From positions 1 through 64,000 of the forward strand of contig JANBQC010000035.1 of assembly GCA_027576995.1 (NCBI GenBank): DNA of 64,000 nucleotides, read 5' to 3'. How positions within the stretch are numbered: the first letter of the stretch is position 1; the number at the start of each line of letters is the position of its first letter. This DNA comes from Dimargaris cristalligena (Eukaryota; Kickxellomycota; Dimargaritomycetes; Dimargaritales; Dimargaritaceae). Positions 24,776 through 35,952 of the stretch are shown piece by piece. The translations under genes were made by a program, and so were the position numbers. The notes under the pieces were generated by a model. It had not been told where the DNA came from, made no database searches, and saw only the letters and a program-made list of their open reading frames with translations.

Positions 24776-24797
24776 AACCCACCCCTTCCAGTGGGTT
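24776..24797. repeat. Perfect 7-bp hairpin
   Basis: Arms AACCCAC and GTGGGTT flank an 8-base loop. It could be a structured RNA element or chance. Confidence 0.6.
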
Positions 24798-25935
24798 ATT
24801 AAAGCTGTTGGTGCAGACCCCCCCCCATTAGGTGGCAGAGGCCGACGGGGAGAGTAAGTAAACTACGTATACTTGGTCCATTTGGCATTCATTGCCTTGG
24901 CAAAGTGCAATGAAGAGGACAATGGTCCTTTTCCTCCATGCATAGTTGCTGAATACCGCCCTCGTCTATCTCCAGCAGGCCTCTCCCGGGATTTCTACTC
25001 TCTCTAGCCCTTGAAGTAGGAAAATCCCTCCTCCCCCACACGACGTCCACTGTATAAGGCTTATTGGTGTAGTCCTAATAGGGTAGGAGGCACTCTACTA
25101 CTGGCTGTTCAGTCAGTCGGTCAGTCAACTAATTAGTTAGTTAGTTACCTGTGTTACCCTTACTCCACTGGCCCAGCCAGTACAATTGCTTTATTATCGG
25201 AAGAAATGGCGATTTCCACTCCTACTATGGCGATTTCCTTTCGCGCCTAATGTGCAGCGAGGATGTGGGCGTGGTGGATTCCCGCTGCCATGTTAGTGGA
25301 TAAACCACCCAAAATATCCCAAATGGTAATTAAACGCCGCCCCGCCTTTCGTCGAGTCTCTTCTTCCTCCTCCTTCTGTCTTTCTCGCATACCGTTTGCT
25401 CATTGTATACCCCATTTACTGGCCAATCATGCAGAGAGGCCCCTTGCAACTTATTCTTGGCTCCACACACACACCTATTCACCTGGCCTTCCCGATTCGG
25501 CATGTTTGGTCCTGAAATGCCCGATGGCTTAGTTCCCTTGATTGGTTCATGTCGAGGGTATTTCCGGGTTAGCCCGATTCGTGGACATCCGTACAATACC
25601 ACACCCACCTATACACACTGTGGGTGGGTTATACGGTGCGAGCTGTGTGAGTGGGGGGGGGGAGGAGTTGACTGAGGCAGTATCACTCACACCCACACCC
25701 ACATACACTTCATAAGCGAATCGAGCGATAAATGGGTGGATATACAGACAATGATGCCATTTACTTGTTCCGTAATGGTAAATAAATGAACGCAGCACAA
25801 ATCATGTCAAGTGAAAAAGTAATGAGGGAGGGGGCTTCTGGCTGAGCTAATCCTTATTGCTGGTTTTCAAAAAGTCTCCATCCGACCCTCTTTCTCATCC
25901 TCGCACACCATAATCCAGGATCAATGGGTCTTAAT

Positions 25936-25966
<31 letters not shown>

Positions 25967-25985
25967 ATAGTGGTAGTAGTAGTGA
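25936..25985. repeat. (AGC)n-(AGT)n trinucleotide repeat
   Basis: About seven AGC units run into AGT-type units. The tract is non-coding on present evidence. Confidence 0.85.
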
Positions 25986-27850
25986 TAATAGTGTCCTGTT
26001 GTACGTGGCGAACAGTCGACCTCTCACACCGCCATGGGCCAATTCCCGTATACCCGCCCTTGGTTTTGGTCCAGGGTTGACCACCGAACAATAGCCGCAC
26101 CAACCCACTGTTGACTCTCATACATCCCTGGAAGGCCCCAGTCAAAAAGAGATAGGTCCCCCACCTTCTTCACTCTCATTCTTAAACGATCATCACTGCC
26201 AAAAACCAATTCAACTGACCGTGCTCCTGTTATAGATAGAACGACGACGACCTTGCCGGAAATCCCTCTCGCCTTGCCCTCTGGGCGGTGTGCAATTGGT
26301 CCGAACAAAAACCCAGTCACACTAATGACACACTATTAATATCAGATACTACGGGTATTGGCTGATAAAGGTCATAATATACTACTATAGCTTGACTAGT
26401 CACCCTGATCGAAAATCCTCCCTAATTTATGGTCCTAGAATATAACAAAGGCTCTCTCCCCCCCTTCGTGTGTTGAGAAGTCCAGTAAAATAGGGGATGT
26501 GTTGACGGAAAAGGGGGGTGTAGAACCACAGCCCGTTTCGAAGGGCCCTCCGCTCCCCGTATTGCACTCCCGGCTCCAGCCGAATGGGTACCATTGGAAC
26601 ATTAGGTCAAGATGGTGCAATTGAACCACCACCCCCCTTCCGGCTGCCAAATCATGGCGGATGAAGAACACCCACACACACCCTTTCATGTGGAGGCATG
26701 GTTAAGGAGCGTGTGGAGGTTACAGATGGCTTTGTCTGTATAACCCCGAGCAGAAGTGGTCATATGAACTGGAACAGCCATTGTGTAATCATCCCTCAAG
26801 TCACTACTTAGTGGGGTGGCGGGAAGCTGTCACTGCAAAGGGGAAAGAGGCCGTGGAAGCAAAGAGAGTATTGTAATCGGCCGATTCATCCCTGCCTTCT
26901 CTGCCTCCCCCATTCGCTATATTTACCCGTGAATAGGTAGGTGTCATGGAGGTGGTCAGCAGCAACCCCTGCCCCTTCGCCATTGCCGCCTAATTTTACC
27001 TACTAGGGGGTCAGATGGCTCAAATAACAGTCACAGGCCCTTTTGATTTGATCCTATGGTGTTTATAAGAAACGGTATGATCCACCCACTCCCTCTCTTT
27101 TAGTGAATCACTTCGAACTCCTCGTTGGAGGGGTAGGAAATCCCCCCAAGGCCAATCCGTACCGAATCGGCAACGACCTAGCATGCCATTCATTCATTTC
27201 CCAAGTCCATATACTCCAGCCTTTCCATGGGGGAATGGCCCTGCTACTATTCCGCTTCTAGACCGCGCTGGGCCCGCCAAGTGGCCATCATTCCAAGTTG
27301 TACGGAGGACTGCCTAATATTTACTGGACTGCTTATATATATCCCTCATGGTTTATTTCTCCCACGTTAAGTTTCAACCACCGGGTAATTCCGACTACCT
27401 GTCCTGACCAGTTCCATGAACCGCCAACATCTAAAAAGGGGCGAGGCCGTTTAGGTATTAGCGGTGGAGGAGGAGGAACGCTGACTAGCGGATTGATCAA
27501 GACCTAACGACTCCTTCAACCTCTCCAATTTACCCATTTTGGATCAGCTCTCTACAGAAAAGTCGAATAAGTCATGTGCATAGGGAAAGGCGGAGGCACG
27601 GGTGCGCCATTCCGATATTTTCCTATACATGGTAATCAATTAGGCAAGGATGGTCATGCACAGGAACCCTGTGTGTCCGAAGGTGAATACTACGAAGAGA
27701 AGTGGTGGTGGCTGTTTCCCCCCTTCTCCGACTCTCGCTGCAGACAAGTAGGCTTACTTTGCAACGAATTCTGGAAGAGGTGTCCGGTTTAATTCCTTCA
27801 CAATTCTTTTTTATTTTATTTAAAAAACCCCCCATTCCCTTTGTGCCAAG

Positions 27851-28236
27851 CAATTTGGCCAAACTCGGGCCAGTCATTTATAGACTAAGGGCGGCGAAGG
27901 AGCTCGTGAAGGCCCCGTTATCCGACCCGACTACGCCCGGCCTGCTTCTCAAGGCCATCCCCGCCCTGTCTAATCATAACCAACCCCAGTTGTTATTCGT
28001 CAGAAATCCAACCAAGTAGCACAGCTGTAGCCCCCCGTAATACCGGCGCGAAGGAAGGTTTCCTCGACTTATCCGCACCCCTTAGGCCTAACTTACTTTA
28101 TCTATTTACCATCCCCGCCACATTCCCACCCTCCATTAAGTTTCATTCGGCCTCTCACCCCTCCTCTTCCACTGTCGATGCGAAGGTTCATATTAAACTA
28201 ACACTTGCGTACCAGCTTAAATCGACCAACCACTAG
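27851..28236 (+). CDS. Tentative spliced gene, 5' end unresolved; possible mitochondrial ribosomal L51/S25-type protein
   Basis: An exon ending at 28015 has the GC3-rich codon style of the real genes (residues such as LRAAKELVKAPLSDPT, LLLKAIPALSNHNQPQ, LLFVRN). A stop follows directly unless a 70-nt intron (28016-28085, GTAGCA donor, CACCCCTTAG acceptor) is removed. The frame then stays open to a TAG at 28234. The spacing of Leu-x-x-Ile-Pro-x-Leu-x-x-x-Asn-x-Pro recalls the Leu-Pro-x-x-x-x-Asn-Pro signature of the L51/S25/CI-B8 fold (mS25, mL61). The resemblance is loose. An acceptor just before 27851, after a strong pyrimidine tract, would join to an upstream exon I could not locate, and no ATG precedes this exon in frame. 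It could instead be a decayed gene. Confidence 0.3.
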
Positions 28237-28261
28237 TTGGCCAGCATGGGTTGTGTTTTGG

Positions 28262-28873
28262 ATGCGTGTGAATGAGCGGAAAAGCGGGGAAGAAGGGGAG
28301 GGTAAGGTAGGGGTTGAAGAGAAGGGGTACCCGAATGGTGGTCTTACCGAAAGCAGTCACGCCCCCGGATCCGGATGCTTCCGAGAAGCAAGAGTGGGGT
28401 GACTTGCCTCATTGCGTTTTGGTATGCAGGCGCAGAGGAGGGGCATCGGTACAGGTTCGCATCCGAATTACGCGCATACTCCCGTATCCGTGAAGAATGG
28501 AAAGAGGGGTTCTGGAAGCGGCAATTTAGAGAGGCCATTATTTGCCTATTCAAGTCACCCTCCCCCCTCCCCAGTCCCCTCTTCCACGGAGTGATCCCGG
28601 ATCCAAACGAAGCCATGGAAAGGTAAGCCGGCCAGAGTAGTATAGTATATACACCATTTAACAAGGTAGTATCAGTCTTGTCTCTCTCCCCCTCCTCCGA
28701 ATCCTAGATTTCGCAGTCGGATAGAAGTAGTGCACCAATTCGACACCGACACATTGGTTTGCCAAGCGGAAGTGGCTATTTTATTGTTTACCATGGTGTT
28801 TATCCACCTTAGCGACACTCTCCACTTCCATTGTTGCCCAGGTGACTCCATAATGGTGTATCATGTATTATAA
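28262..28873 (+). CDS. Tentative three-exon small protein (hypothetical)
   Basis: Exons 28262-28301, 28430-28622 and 28708-28873 join in consistent phases (1, then 2) to give 132 residues. Donors are GTAAGG and GTAAGC. The last acceptor follows a long pyrimidine tract ending in CCTAG. The middle exon encodes a charged, aromatic-rich stretch (YSRIREEWKEGFWKRQFREA). The last exon encodes a hydrophobic run (AEVAILLFTMVFIHL) that could span a membrane. No family was recognised. The ATG context is weak, codon use is less biased than in the neighbours, and the start lies only 25 bases after the tentative gene before it. So it may be chance or part of one larger model. Confidence 0.25.
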
Positions 28874-30679
28874 ATGGCGGACCTTAGTATACAACTTTAC
28901 AAGTCCTGTTCCCTAACCACCTTACCTGATAGCTTTTGAGCGACTGCCCTCCCCCGCCGTTCCAACCAAATGGTCAGTTGTTGCGTTTTGCCACTAACCA
29001 TCTTGAATTGCTGTATACCGAGTTCATATGGGAAAAATCCAAACCAGCTGTATAAAGTTTACATAGTACGCGGATAGGAGAATATGTGGGAGAATAATGG
29101 CTTTTAACCAGTAATACTGGCACCATCTAACGGATTTTTCGTTATACAGCCTGTATGAACTTCTCCCATATTATAAATGGAGGCCTGACATATCACTTCA
29201 GTTAGCACCGCAGGTGACCGGCTGACGATTCACCCGACTCGATTAACCGTCCTCGCATCTGACCAGTCCCGGGAAGTTTGGATACGCACGAACTACAGAC
29301 ATATTCGAATCCCGCTTCATTTTACATTAATACCTAAACTCCCTGACCATCCGAGACGCATAGAGAATGGGACAGATGACCGAAAATGTGCTCCGCCCGT
29401 TGATTCACCCCTGATTAAACGGCACATAAACGGGCAATGCAGTCTCCACAGAGGATTAAAAATATAGACCCAACCAACGGAAATTGGCTTAAAATAGCTA
29501 TGCAGTCGACGGGTCCGACAGTATGTCGTTGTCATTCCCTTACATTCCCTACCTTAATATGTTAGGGTCTGTATCATAGATGGCCAGGAGGGGCTCTTTA
29601 GGGGGACACGAATACCCCGCGCGGGCGGTATTTCACAAACAAGATCGGGTAAGTACGTCCCAATCTGATTTTCCCCCTTGGCTGAAACCAGCATGTATCC
29701 GGTTGCTATACAACCATGGCCACCGAGGGCCGTGGTTTTCGATATACTATCAATAAACTAACCCAAGTACTATCAAGTGGAAAGTGACAGGAGTTCTTAA
29801 GCAAATGGGCACAAATGGTATGACGCATCTCAATTCTTAACCATACAGATATAGGGTACAAACGGACAACCTTTACTGCCGCTACAGCTGGTAGAGGTGA
29901 TGATATAAGTTAGATAGTGGTCCATTTGAAAATTGAACGGAATAGGAGAGGGGGGGGTATAAAGCAAATTTACACTAGGGAAGATAATTGGGAAGGGGAA
30001 AGGTGGAAGGGGGGGAAAACGGGTACAGGTGGCAGTAGTAATGAGAATGACACCGCCATTCACAAAACACGGGGATATATAAGGATAACAATTCACTTAA
30101 GTCCCCACCACCCTCCCCAGTTTTAAATAGCCGCAGGTTCAGGCGATACATCGGAAAATAGTTGGAGCACAGCATTAGGCGGACTGAGGCATCTAAGTGT
30201 CAGAAGGCAAAATGGCCCCAATGAAAAATAAATGGAAGAGTACGGATGCATAGGACAGTCCAGGATAAAGAAAAGAAACATAGTAATAAAAGGGGAGATG
30301 GTGGAAGGAAAGGTACGAGTAACAGCGGGTCTTTAAGGTTGCAATACGGCAGCATAATTAGGGCATAATCGCCGAAGGGTATAAAAAAGCAAGTGGCTAA
30401 AGCCCTGCATTTCGTGGCAAATCAAGTCAAGTCAGGTTGGGTTAGCGATTCGTTGAAGCGTAATAATAAAGGATCGGAAGAAGTGTTACACCATCCGCCA
30501 TGGCGGCGATATACGGGAGAAGGTACCCCCCCCAGCCACTGATTGTAGCAATCGAACAAAGCGCCAATGCCTATTGGAGACATATATATTTGCATTTGAC
30601 TAGGCGGAGGGAACACACACACTCGCCATAATCCGATTATATCAACCCACCCCCGCTGGGACGCGTAGCCAAGTCCTCC
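28874..30679. other. Intergenic region with a MITE-like element
   Basis: No supported gene. It contains the 29.03-29.18 kb inverted-repeat element and AT-rich sequence ending in the 3' flank of the adenylate kinase gene. Confidence 0.55.
29027..29178. mobile_element. MITE-like element, copy A
   Basis: About 150 bases bounded by imperfect inverted repeats of roughly 30 bases. The left arm begins ATATGGGA and ends CTGTATAA; the reverse complement of the right arm has the same ends with about seven differences between. A related element is at 52.41-52.53 kb. It encodes nothing. No clear target-site duplication was found. Confidence 0.5.
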
Positions 30680-31571
<892 letters not shown>

Positions 31572-32814
31572 GGTTATAGTAGTTTAGTGAACAGGTGGAG
31601 GGGAGAGGAGGGAGGGTAAAGGATCGCCAAGCGATGGGGCAGTAGAAGAAACGAAGGATAAAAGCAAGCAAGAAAGAAAAGGGTAGAAGGAAAGTGGGGC
31701 GACCAGGGGAAGGGTCGCAAGTATATGTGCCACCAAGATTAAGTACTGCCCAACAACGGAGAAGGGGAGACCAAGATTAAGCACTGCCCAGCAACGGAGA
31801 AGGGGGGAGACGGCGGGCGTGTCCATTCAGGGGGCGCGAACAGATAAGCTGGCTATCTAGAACATTACACGCGGCTATGGTCGGCCAACCAGCGGACAGT
31901 GGTTAGGATGGGGCAACTCGCATACCTTGCTTGGTGAGAGGTACCACACCACCTTTGCCGTGAGGCCTAATAACCGCCAACCCGTTCTCTCACATGTGCA
32001 GCCCAGAACTAGTAGCAGCGTGCGGGGGAGTTGTGCCTACCAGGCCCCGTATATGCGCGCATTCACCCCGTCCGTACCATCATCTGCTGGGCAGCGGTGG
32101 GGCTATATGCCCCTCCCCAGGCGTGGCCAACCAAGGAACACCACATTTTCACTGTAGGTGCTGGGGAATAATGGGATAAATCACAGTCTGCCACCAAACC
32201 TCACCCTTCCCACTCTATTCAGCTCGGGAACGCAGGCCAGCCGAAGTTCTCTCTCCGCCTTGAGGTAAGCGGCCGTACCCATCTTCCCCCGGTTTGTTCA
32301 TCTTTCGGCCCTCTATATTATTATTCGTTTGTTACATTCGACTTCCCAAGGTAGGTCAACCCCGCGATTCTAAAGCGGATGATTCACTCCACCCCCGGCA
32401 CCTTCGTCCGCTCCGAAACAGCCGAGTTAGCCTTCCCCAAGTCCACTTCATTTGCAGAGGGAGAGTGGCCCAACCACATTACCCCTGCCCTCCCCTGAGA
32501 CCCTTGTGGCCAGCTGGCTCTACGCTCGACGGCGTTTCATCCCAACCCCCTGTGTTGAGCGGCCTGCCCGCCTAGAACCTATGGTGATGACCTGACTCCA
32601 CCACCCCTCATCGGCCACCCTATCAAACTTTGATTCATACTGCTCACTCACCCCCCAATTACCCTTCTTCCCTAAACTCCGACATCATTCATCATCCAGC
32701 TAAAGTGTGTTACGTCTGATTCACTTTAGCCGCCCGCCTGTTGTTTAGATTCAATCCTCTCTTCGTTTGTTTTATTGTAGATAACTCCTCCCGTTTTTCG
32801 CCTCGCCAGTCTCC
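31572..32814. promoter_or_regulatory. Divergent promoter between ADK1 and SEC24
   Basis: A 1.2-kb region without a supported gene. The ADK1-proximal side carries a 38-bp tandem duplication (31732-31807). The SEC24-proximal side is pyrimidine-rich, as are several other leaders in this window. Confidence 0.5.
31732..31807. repeat. 38-bp direct tandem repeat, two copies
   Basis: Units 31732-31769 and 31770-31807 begin with ACCAAGATTAAG and end with GGAGAAGGGG-type sequence. They differ at only a few positions. They lie about 160 to 240 bases upstream of the ADK1 start codon, so any transcription-factor site inside would be doubled. Confidence 0.85.
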
Positions 32815-35800
32815 ATGAATTCGCAGCCGCCGCCAAGTGGTCCCCAACGGCCACCCCCACCCTCATATCCACAACAGCCGCCCCAGCAACCTGGTCCGTA
32901 CGGTGCCGCCCCCCGCCCTCGCCCTCCTGGTGCCATGGGCCAACCCCGGCCCAGGCCTCCCCAATCCGCTGGAGGTCCTGGGGTACCCCGGCCCCCACCG
33001 AATTCGCAGGGACCCCCCTACCCGCCCGCCAGTGCTCCCGGTCGTCCCATGAATTTCCAGCCACCTCCGGGCGGGATTCCCCAGTCGATTCGCCCCCAGC
33101 CCTCGCGGTCCGGCCAACCCTCGCCGGCCCCCGGCGCTAGTTACGGCGTCCGCCCACGGCCCGCTATGTACGGCCAGCGCCCCCCTGCTCCCTATCCGGG
33201 CCAGTATGCCGTCGCTGGTCCTGGTTCGCAGCGCCCCATGTCCCCACCCCAACACCCCACCGCTGCTAGCCCCCGGCATGGGCCCACAACTCCTTCGTAC
33301 CCGCCCGCCTCACCTGTGCCCTCTGATACCCCCCGCAGCCCCACCTCCATGTCCGGATCCACTTCGGGGCATGGTGCCCGGCGCCGGCTTTATCCAGAGC
33401 AGATCACATCGGCCTATACTCAGCCCAACGCCCAGGCTGGTGCCCCTCCCCTGCCCTCCAGCGCTGGCTATCCTCCCAATGCCGCCCCTTCTCAGATCAC
33501 CCAGGCTCCGCAGTTTTTTGTGCCGGGCGAGGCTCCCGCCGCACCCGTTCCGAATCCAGGGCACCAGCGTTCCCCCGCTTCCCCGGGTTATGCCGCCCAG
33601 GACCCCATGGCTTCGCTGTCCAACCAATTCGGTAATATGGGCTTCAGCGGTGCCCATAATGCCGGGGCCGCATCCGCCTTATTAGCTGGTCCCCCCGAGA
33701 TCTGGACCTTGGAACAACCCCTGCCCCCCGTGGTGCTGCCTCCCCAGACTGCCGCGACCCCGCACTATGTGCCTTGTGACGGCAAACACATGCGCTCCAC
33801 CTTAAATTGCGTGCCCAACTCCGCTTCTCTGCTCAAGAAATCCAAGTTGCTTTTCGGTATTACCTTTACTCCATTCAAGACCGATGACGAGGGCGAGAGC
33901 CCCTTGCCTGTGGTGCATGATATCGTCCGTTGTCGTCGTTGCCGTACCTACCTGAACCCCTACGTGCGCTTCACCGATGGTGGTTATAAGTGGCTATGCA
34001 ATCTCTGCAACCTCAAGAATGAGGTTCCGGCCTTTTTTGATTACGACGCCTACCAGCAGGTTCCCGTGGACCGCTTCCAACGTCCCGAACTAAGCCACTC
34101 CGTAGTCGAATATGTCGCCCCGGCCCAGTATATGAGTCGTCCCCCGCAGCCTCCCGTCTATGTGTTTATCATCGACGTGTCCCACGATGCCGTCAAAAAC
34201 GGTTCCATTGGCGTAATGGCCCAGGCCATTCTGGAAAGCTTGGACCGGATCCCCAACACCGACGGGCGCGCCATGGTGTGTTTCATCACGGTAGACTCGG
34301 CCCTACATTTCTATAGTCTCACCCCCGAGGGCACCGAGCCCCAGATGCTGGTAGTGCCCGACTTGGATGATCCCTTCCTACCCTACCCCAATCAGCTGCT
34401 AGTTAACCTGTCCGAATGTCGCCCGGCCATCGATGCCCTGCTCAGTCGGTTAGGCGAGATGTTCCTGGGTACTACCGCTACCGGCTTCGCCCTTGGCCCC
34501 GCCCTTCAGTCCGCCAAGCGCTTGATCCAGCACATTGGTGGTAAAATCATTGTTTGCCACTCGGCCCTGCCCAATATCAAGGCGGGTGCTCTCAAGAACC
34601 GCGAGGATGTCAAGGCCGCGGGTACGGCTAAAGAATCGGACCTGCTCAAGCCAGCTGACCCCTTCTACAGTTCGTTTATCCAGCAAGTCCTAGGCCTGCA
34701 GATCACCGTGGACTTTTTTGTTTTTGCCTCCGGCTATGTGGACCTGGCCTCATTGGCCCCCCTGGCCCGTACCTCAGGTGGTAGCATCTATATGTATCCG
34801 GGCTTCTTGAGCACCCGGCCTGAAGATGTGAATCAGGTTATGTCCGAAATGAAACGGTTTCTGTCCCGGGACAATGGATGGGAGGCCGTATTCCGTATTC
34901 GGGCTTCCCCTGGTATTCGATTCCCTGCCTATTATGGTCACCACTTCCTTCGGAGTACCGATTTACTGGCCCTGCCGAACGTGTCCCCTGACCACTGTTA
35001 CGCGGCTGATGTGGCCCTCGAAAACGACCTGGCTGGGCCCGTGGCCTTTTTCCAATCAGCCCTGCTCTACACCTCTTCGAACGGCGAACGTCGTATTCGG
35101 GTAGCCACCCTGGCCTTGCCCATTGTGAGTCAAGTGCGCGATCTGTTCCGTGGTATTGACCAGGTCGCTGTGGCGGCTCTGCTCGCCAAGAAGGCCGCCG
35201 ACCGGGTCCTGTCCGCTAAATTGGAGGACGCCCGTAAGGCCGTCGAATTCAAGACTGTAGATATGCTGAACGTAGACCGGGCCGAGCTGGGTCTCATCAA
35301 CGGTACTCTCGGCCAGATCCCCGTGCCCCGCAGCTTGAACCTCTTGCCTCTTCTCACTCTGGGTATTCTCAAGGGCGATGCGCTGTGTTCCGCCACCGGG
35401 GTTCACCATCCCAGCGACCTCCGAACGGCAGCTCTGGCCCAGGTTCTCACCCTGCCGCCTGAAATTCTCCAGACCTACCTTTTGGCGAAGTTCTATCCCC
35501 TACATGAACTTTCACCCGAAGCTGGCCTGCCTAGCGACCAGGCTCCTAACCTGACTCAGCTACCTCCCCCTCTCAATCTTAGCAGTGAGAAACTGGCCCG
35601 CCATGGCGTCTTTTTGCTCTACTCCGTTACTGAACAGTATGTCTGGATGGGCCGGGACGCCCACCCCAACCTGTTACGTGACCTATTCAGTGTGGGTTCA
35701 TACAATGAATTGACCAGCGGGCCCCTAAGACTGCCCCAGTTAGATACGGACATTTCCCGTCGGGTTCATGCTATACTTGCCCGCCTGGCGGCCCTAACCC

Positions 35801-35952
35801 GCCACGCTTTTGCGCCCACACTTCAGCTGGTCAAGGAGGATGCACCGGCACAGCTTCGTAGTCAGTTCCACGCGCACCTGGTGGAGGACAAAAACATGAA
35901 CATGATGAGCTATCAGCAGTTCCTGGGCTTCATTCGGGAAAAGATGCAATAG
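32815..35952 (+). CDS. SEC24: COPII coat cargo adaptor Sec24
   Basis: A single-exon gene of 1045 residues; yeast Sec24 has 926. Sec24 pairs with Sec23 on ER exit sites and binds cargo sorting signals. Residues 1 to about 290 are Pro/Gln/Gly-rich and disordered. The zinc finger has two Cys pairs (RCRRC near 372 and LCNLCNLKNEVP near 393). The trunk (vWA-like) domain starts near residue 445 (VYVFIIDVSHDAVKNGS). The beta-sandwich and helical domains follow, with FFVFASGYVDLASLAPL and YPGFLSTRPEDVNQV. The gelsolin-like domain lies near 920 (GVFLLYSVTEQYVWMG). The ATG at 32815 is the first in the frame. The longer N-terminus accounts for the extra size. Confidence 0.96.
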   Translation: MNSQPPPSGPQRPPPPSYPQQPPQQPGPYGAAPRPRPPGAMGQPRPRPPQSAGGPGVPRPPPNSQGPPYPPASAPGRPMNFQPPPGGIPQSIRPQPSRSGQPSPAPGASYGVRPRPAMYGQRPPAPYPGQYAVAGPGSQRPMSPPQHPTAASPRHGPTTPSYPPASPVPSDTPRSPTSMSGSTSGHGARRRLYPEQITSAYTQPNAQAGAPPLPSSAGYPPNAAPSQITQAPQFFVPGEAPAAPVPNPGHQRSPASPGYAAQDPMASLSNQFGNMGFSGAHNAGAASALLAGPPEIWTLEQPLPPVVLPPQTAATPHYVPCDGKHMRSTLNCVPNSASLLKKSKLLFGITFTPFKTDDEGESPLPVVHDIVRCRRCRTYLNPYVRFTDGGYKWLCNLCNLKNEVPAFFDYDAYQQVPVDRFQRPELSHSVVEYVAPAQYMSRPPQPPVYVFIIDVSHDAVKNGSIGVMAQAILESLDRIPNTDGRAMVCFITVDSALHFYSLTPEGTEPQMLVVPDLDDPFLPYPNQLLVNLSECRPAIDALLSRLGEMFLGTTATGFALGPALQSAKRLIQHIGGKIIVCHSALPNIKAGALKNREDVKAAGTAKESDLLKPADPFYSSFIQQVLGLQITVDFFVFASGYVDLASLAPLARTSGGSIYMYPGFLSTRPEDVNQVMSEMKRFLSRDNGWEAVFRIRASPGIRFPAYYGHHFLRSTDLLALPNVSPDHCYAADVALENDLAGPVAFFQSALLYTSSNGERRIRVATLALPIVSQVRDLFRGIDQVAVAALLAKKAADRVLSAKLEDARKAVEFKTVDMLNVDRAELGLINGTLGQIPVPRSLNLLPLLTLGILKGDALCSATGVHHPSDLRTAALAQVLTLPPEILQTYLLAKFYPLHELSPEAGLPSDQAPNLTQLPPPLNLSSEKLARHGVFLLYSVTEQYVWMGRDAHPNLLRDLFSVGSYNELTSGPLRLPQLDTDISRRVHAILARLAALTRHAFAPTLQLVKEDAPAQLRSQFHAHLVEDKNMNMMSYQQFLGFIREKMQ

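Larger units (their letters stand above)
23188..27850. other. Gene-poor region with simple repeats and hairpins
   Basis: No confident gene in about 4.7 kb. It contains purine tracts just upstream of PEPCK, a cluster of short perfect inverted repeats (24.2-24.8 kb), CTG and CAG/TAG trinucleotide runs, and short direct repeats such as TTAG near 25130. A 99-codon minus-strand frame at 26024-26320 begins with GTG and matches nothing known to me. The 5' part of the tentative gene at 27851 may also lie here. Confidence 0.5.
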
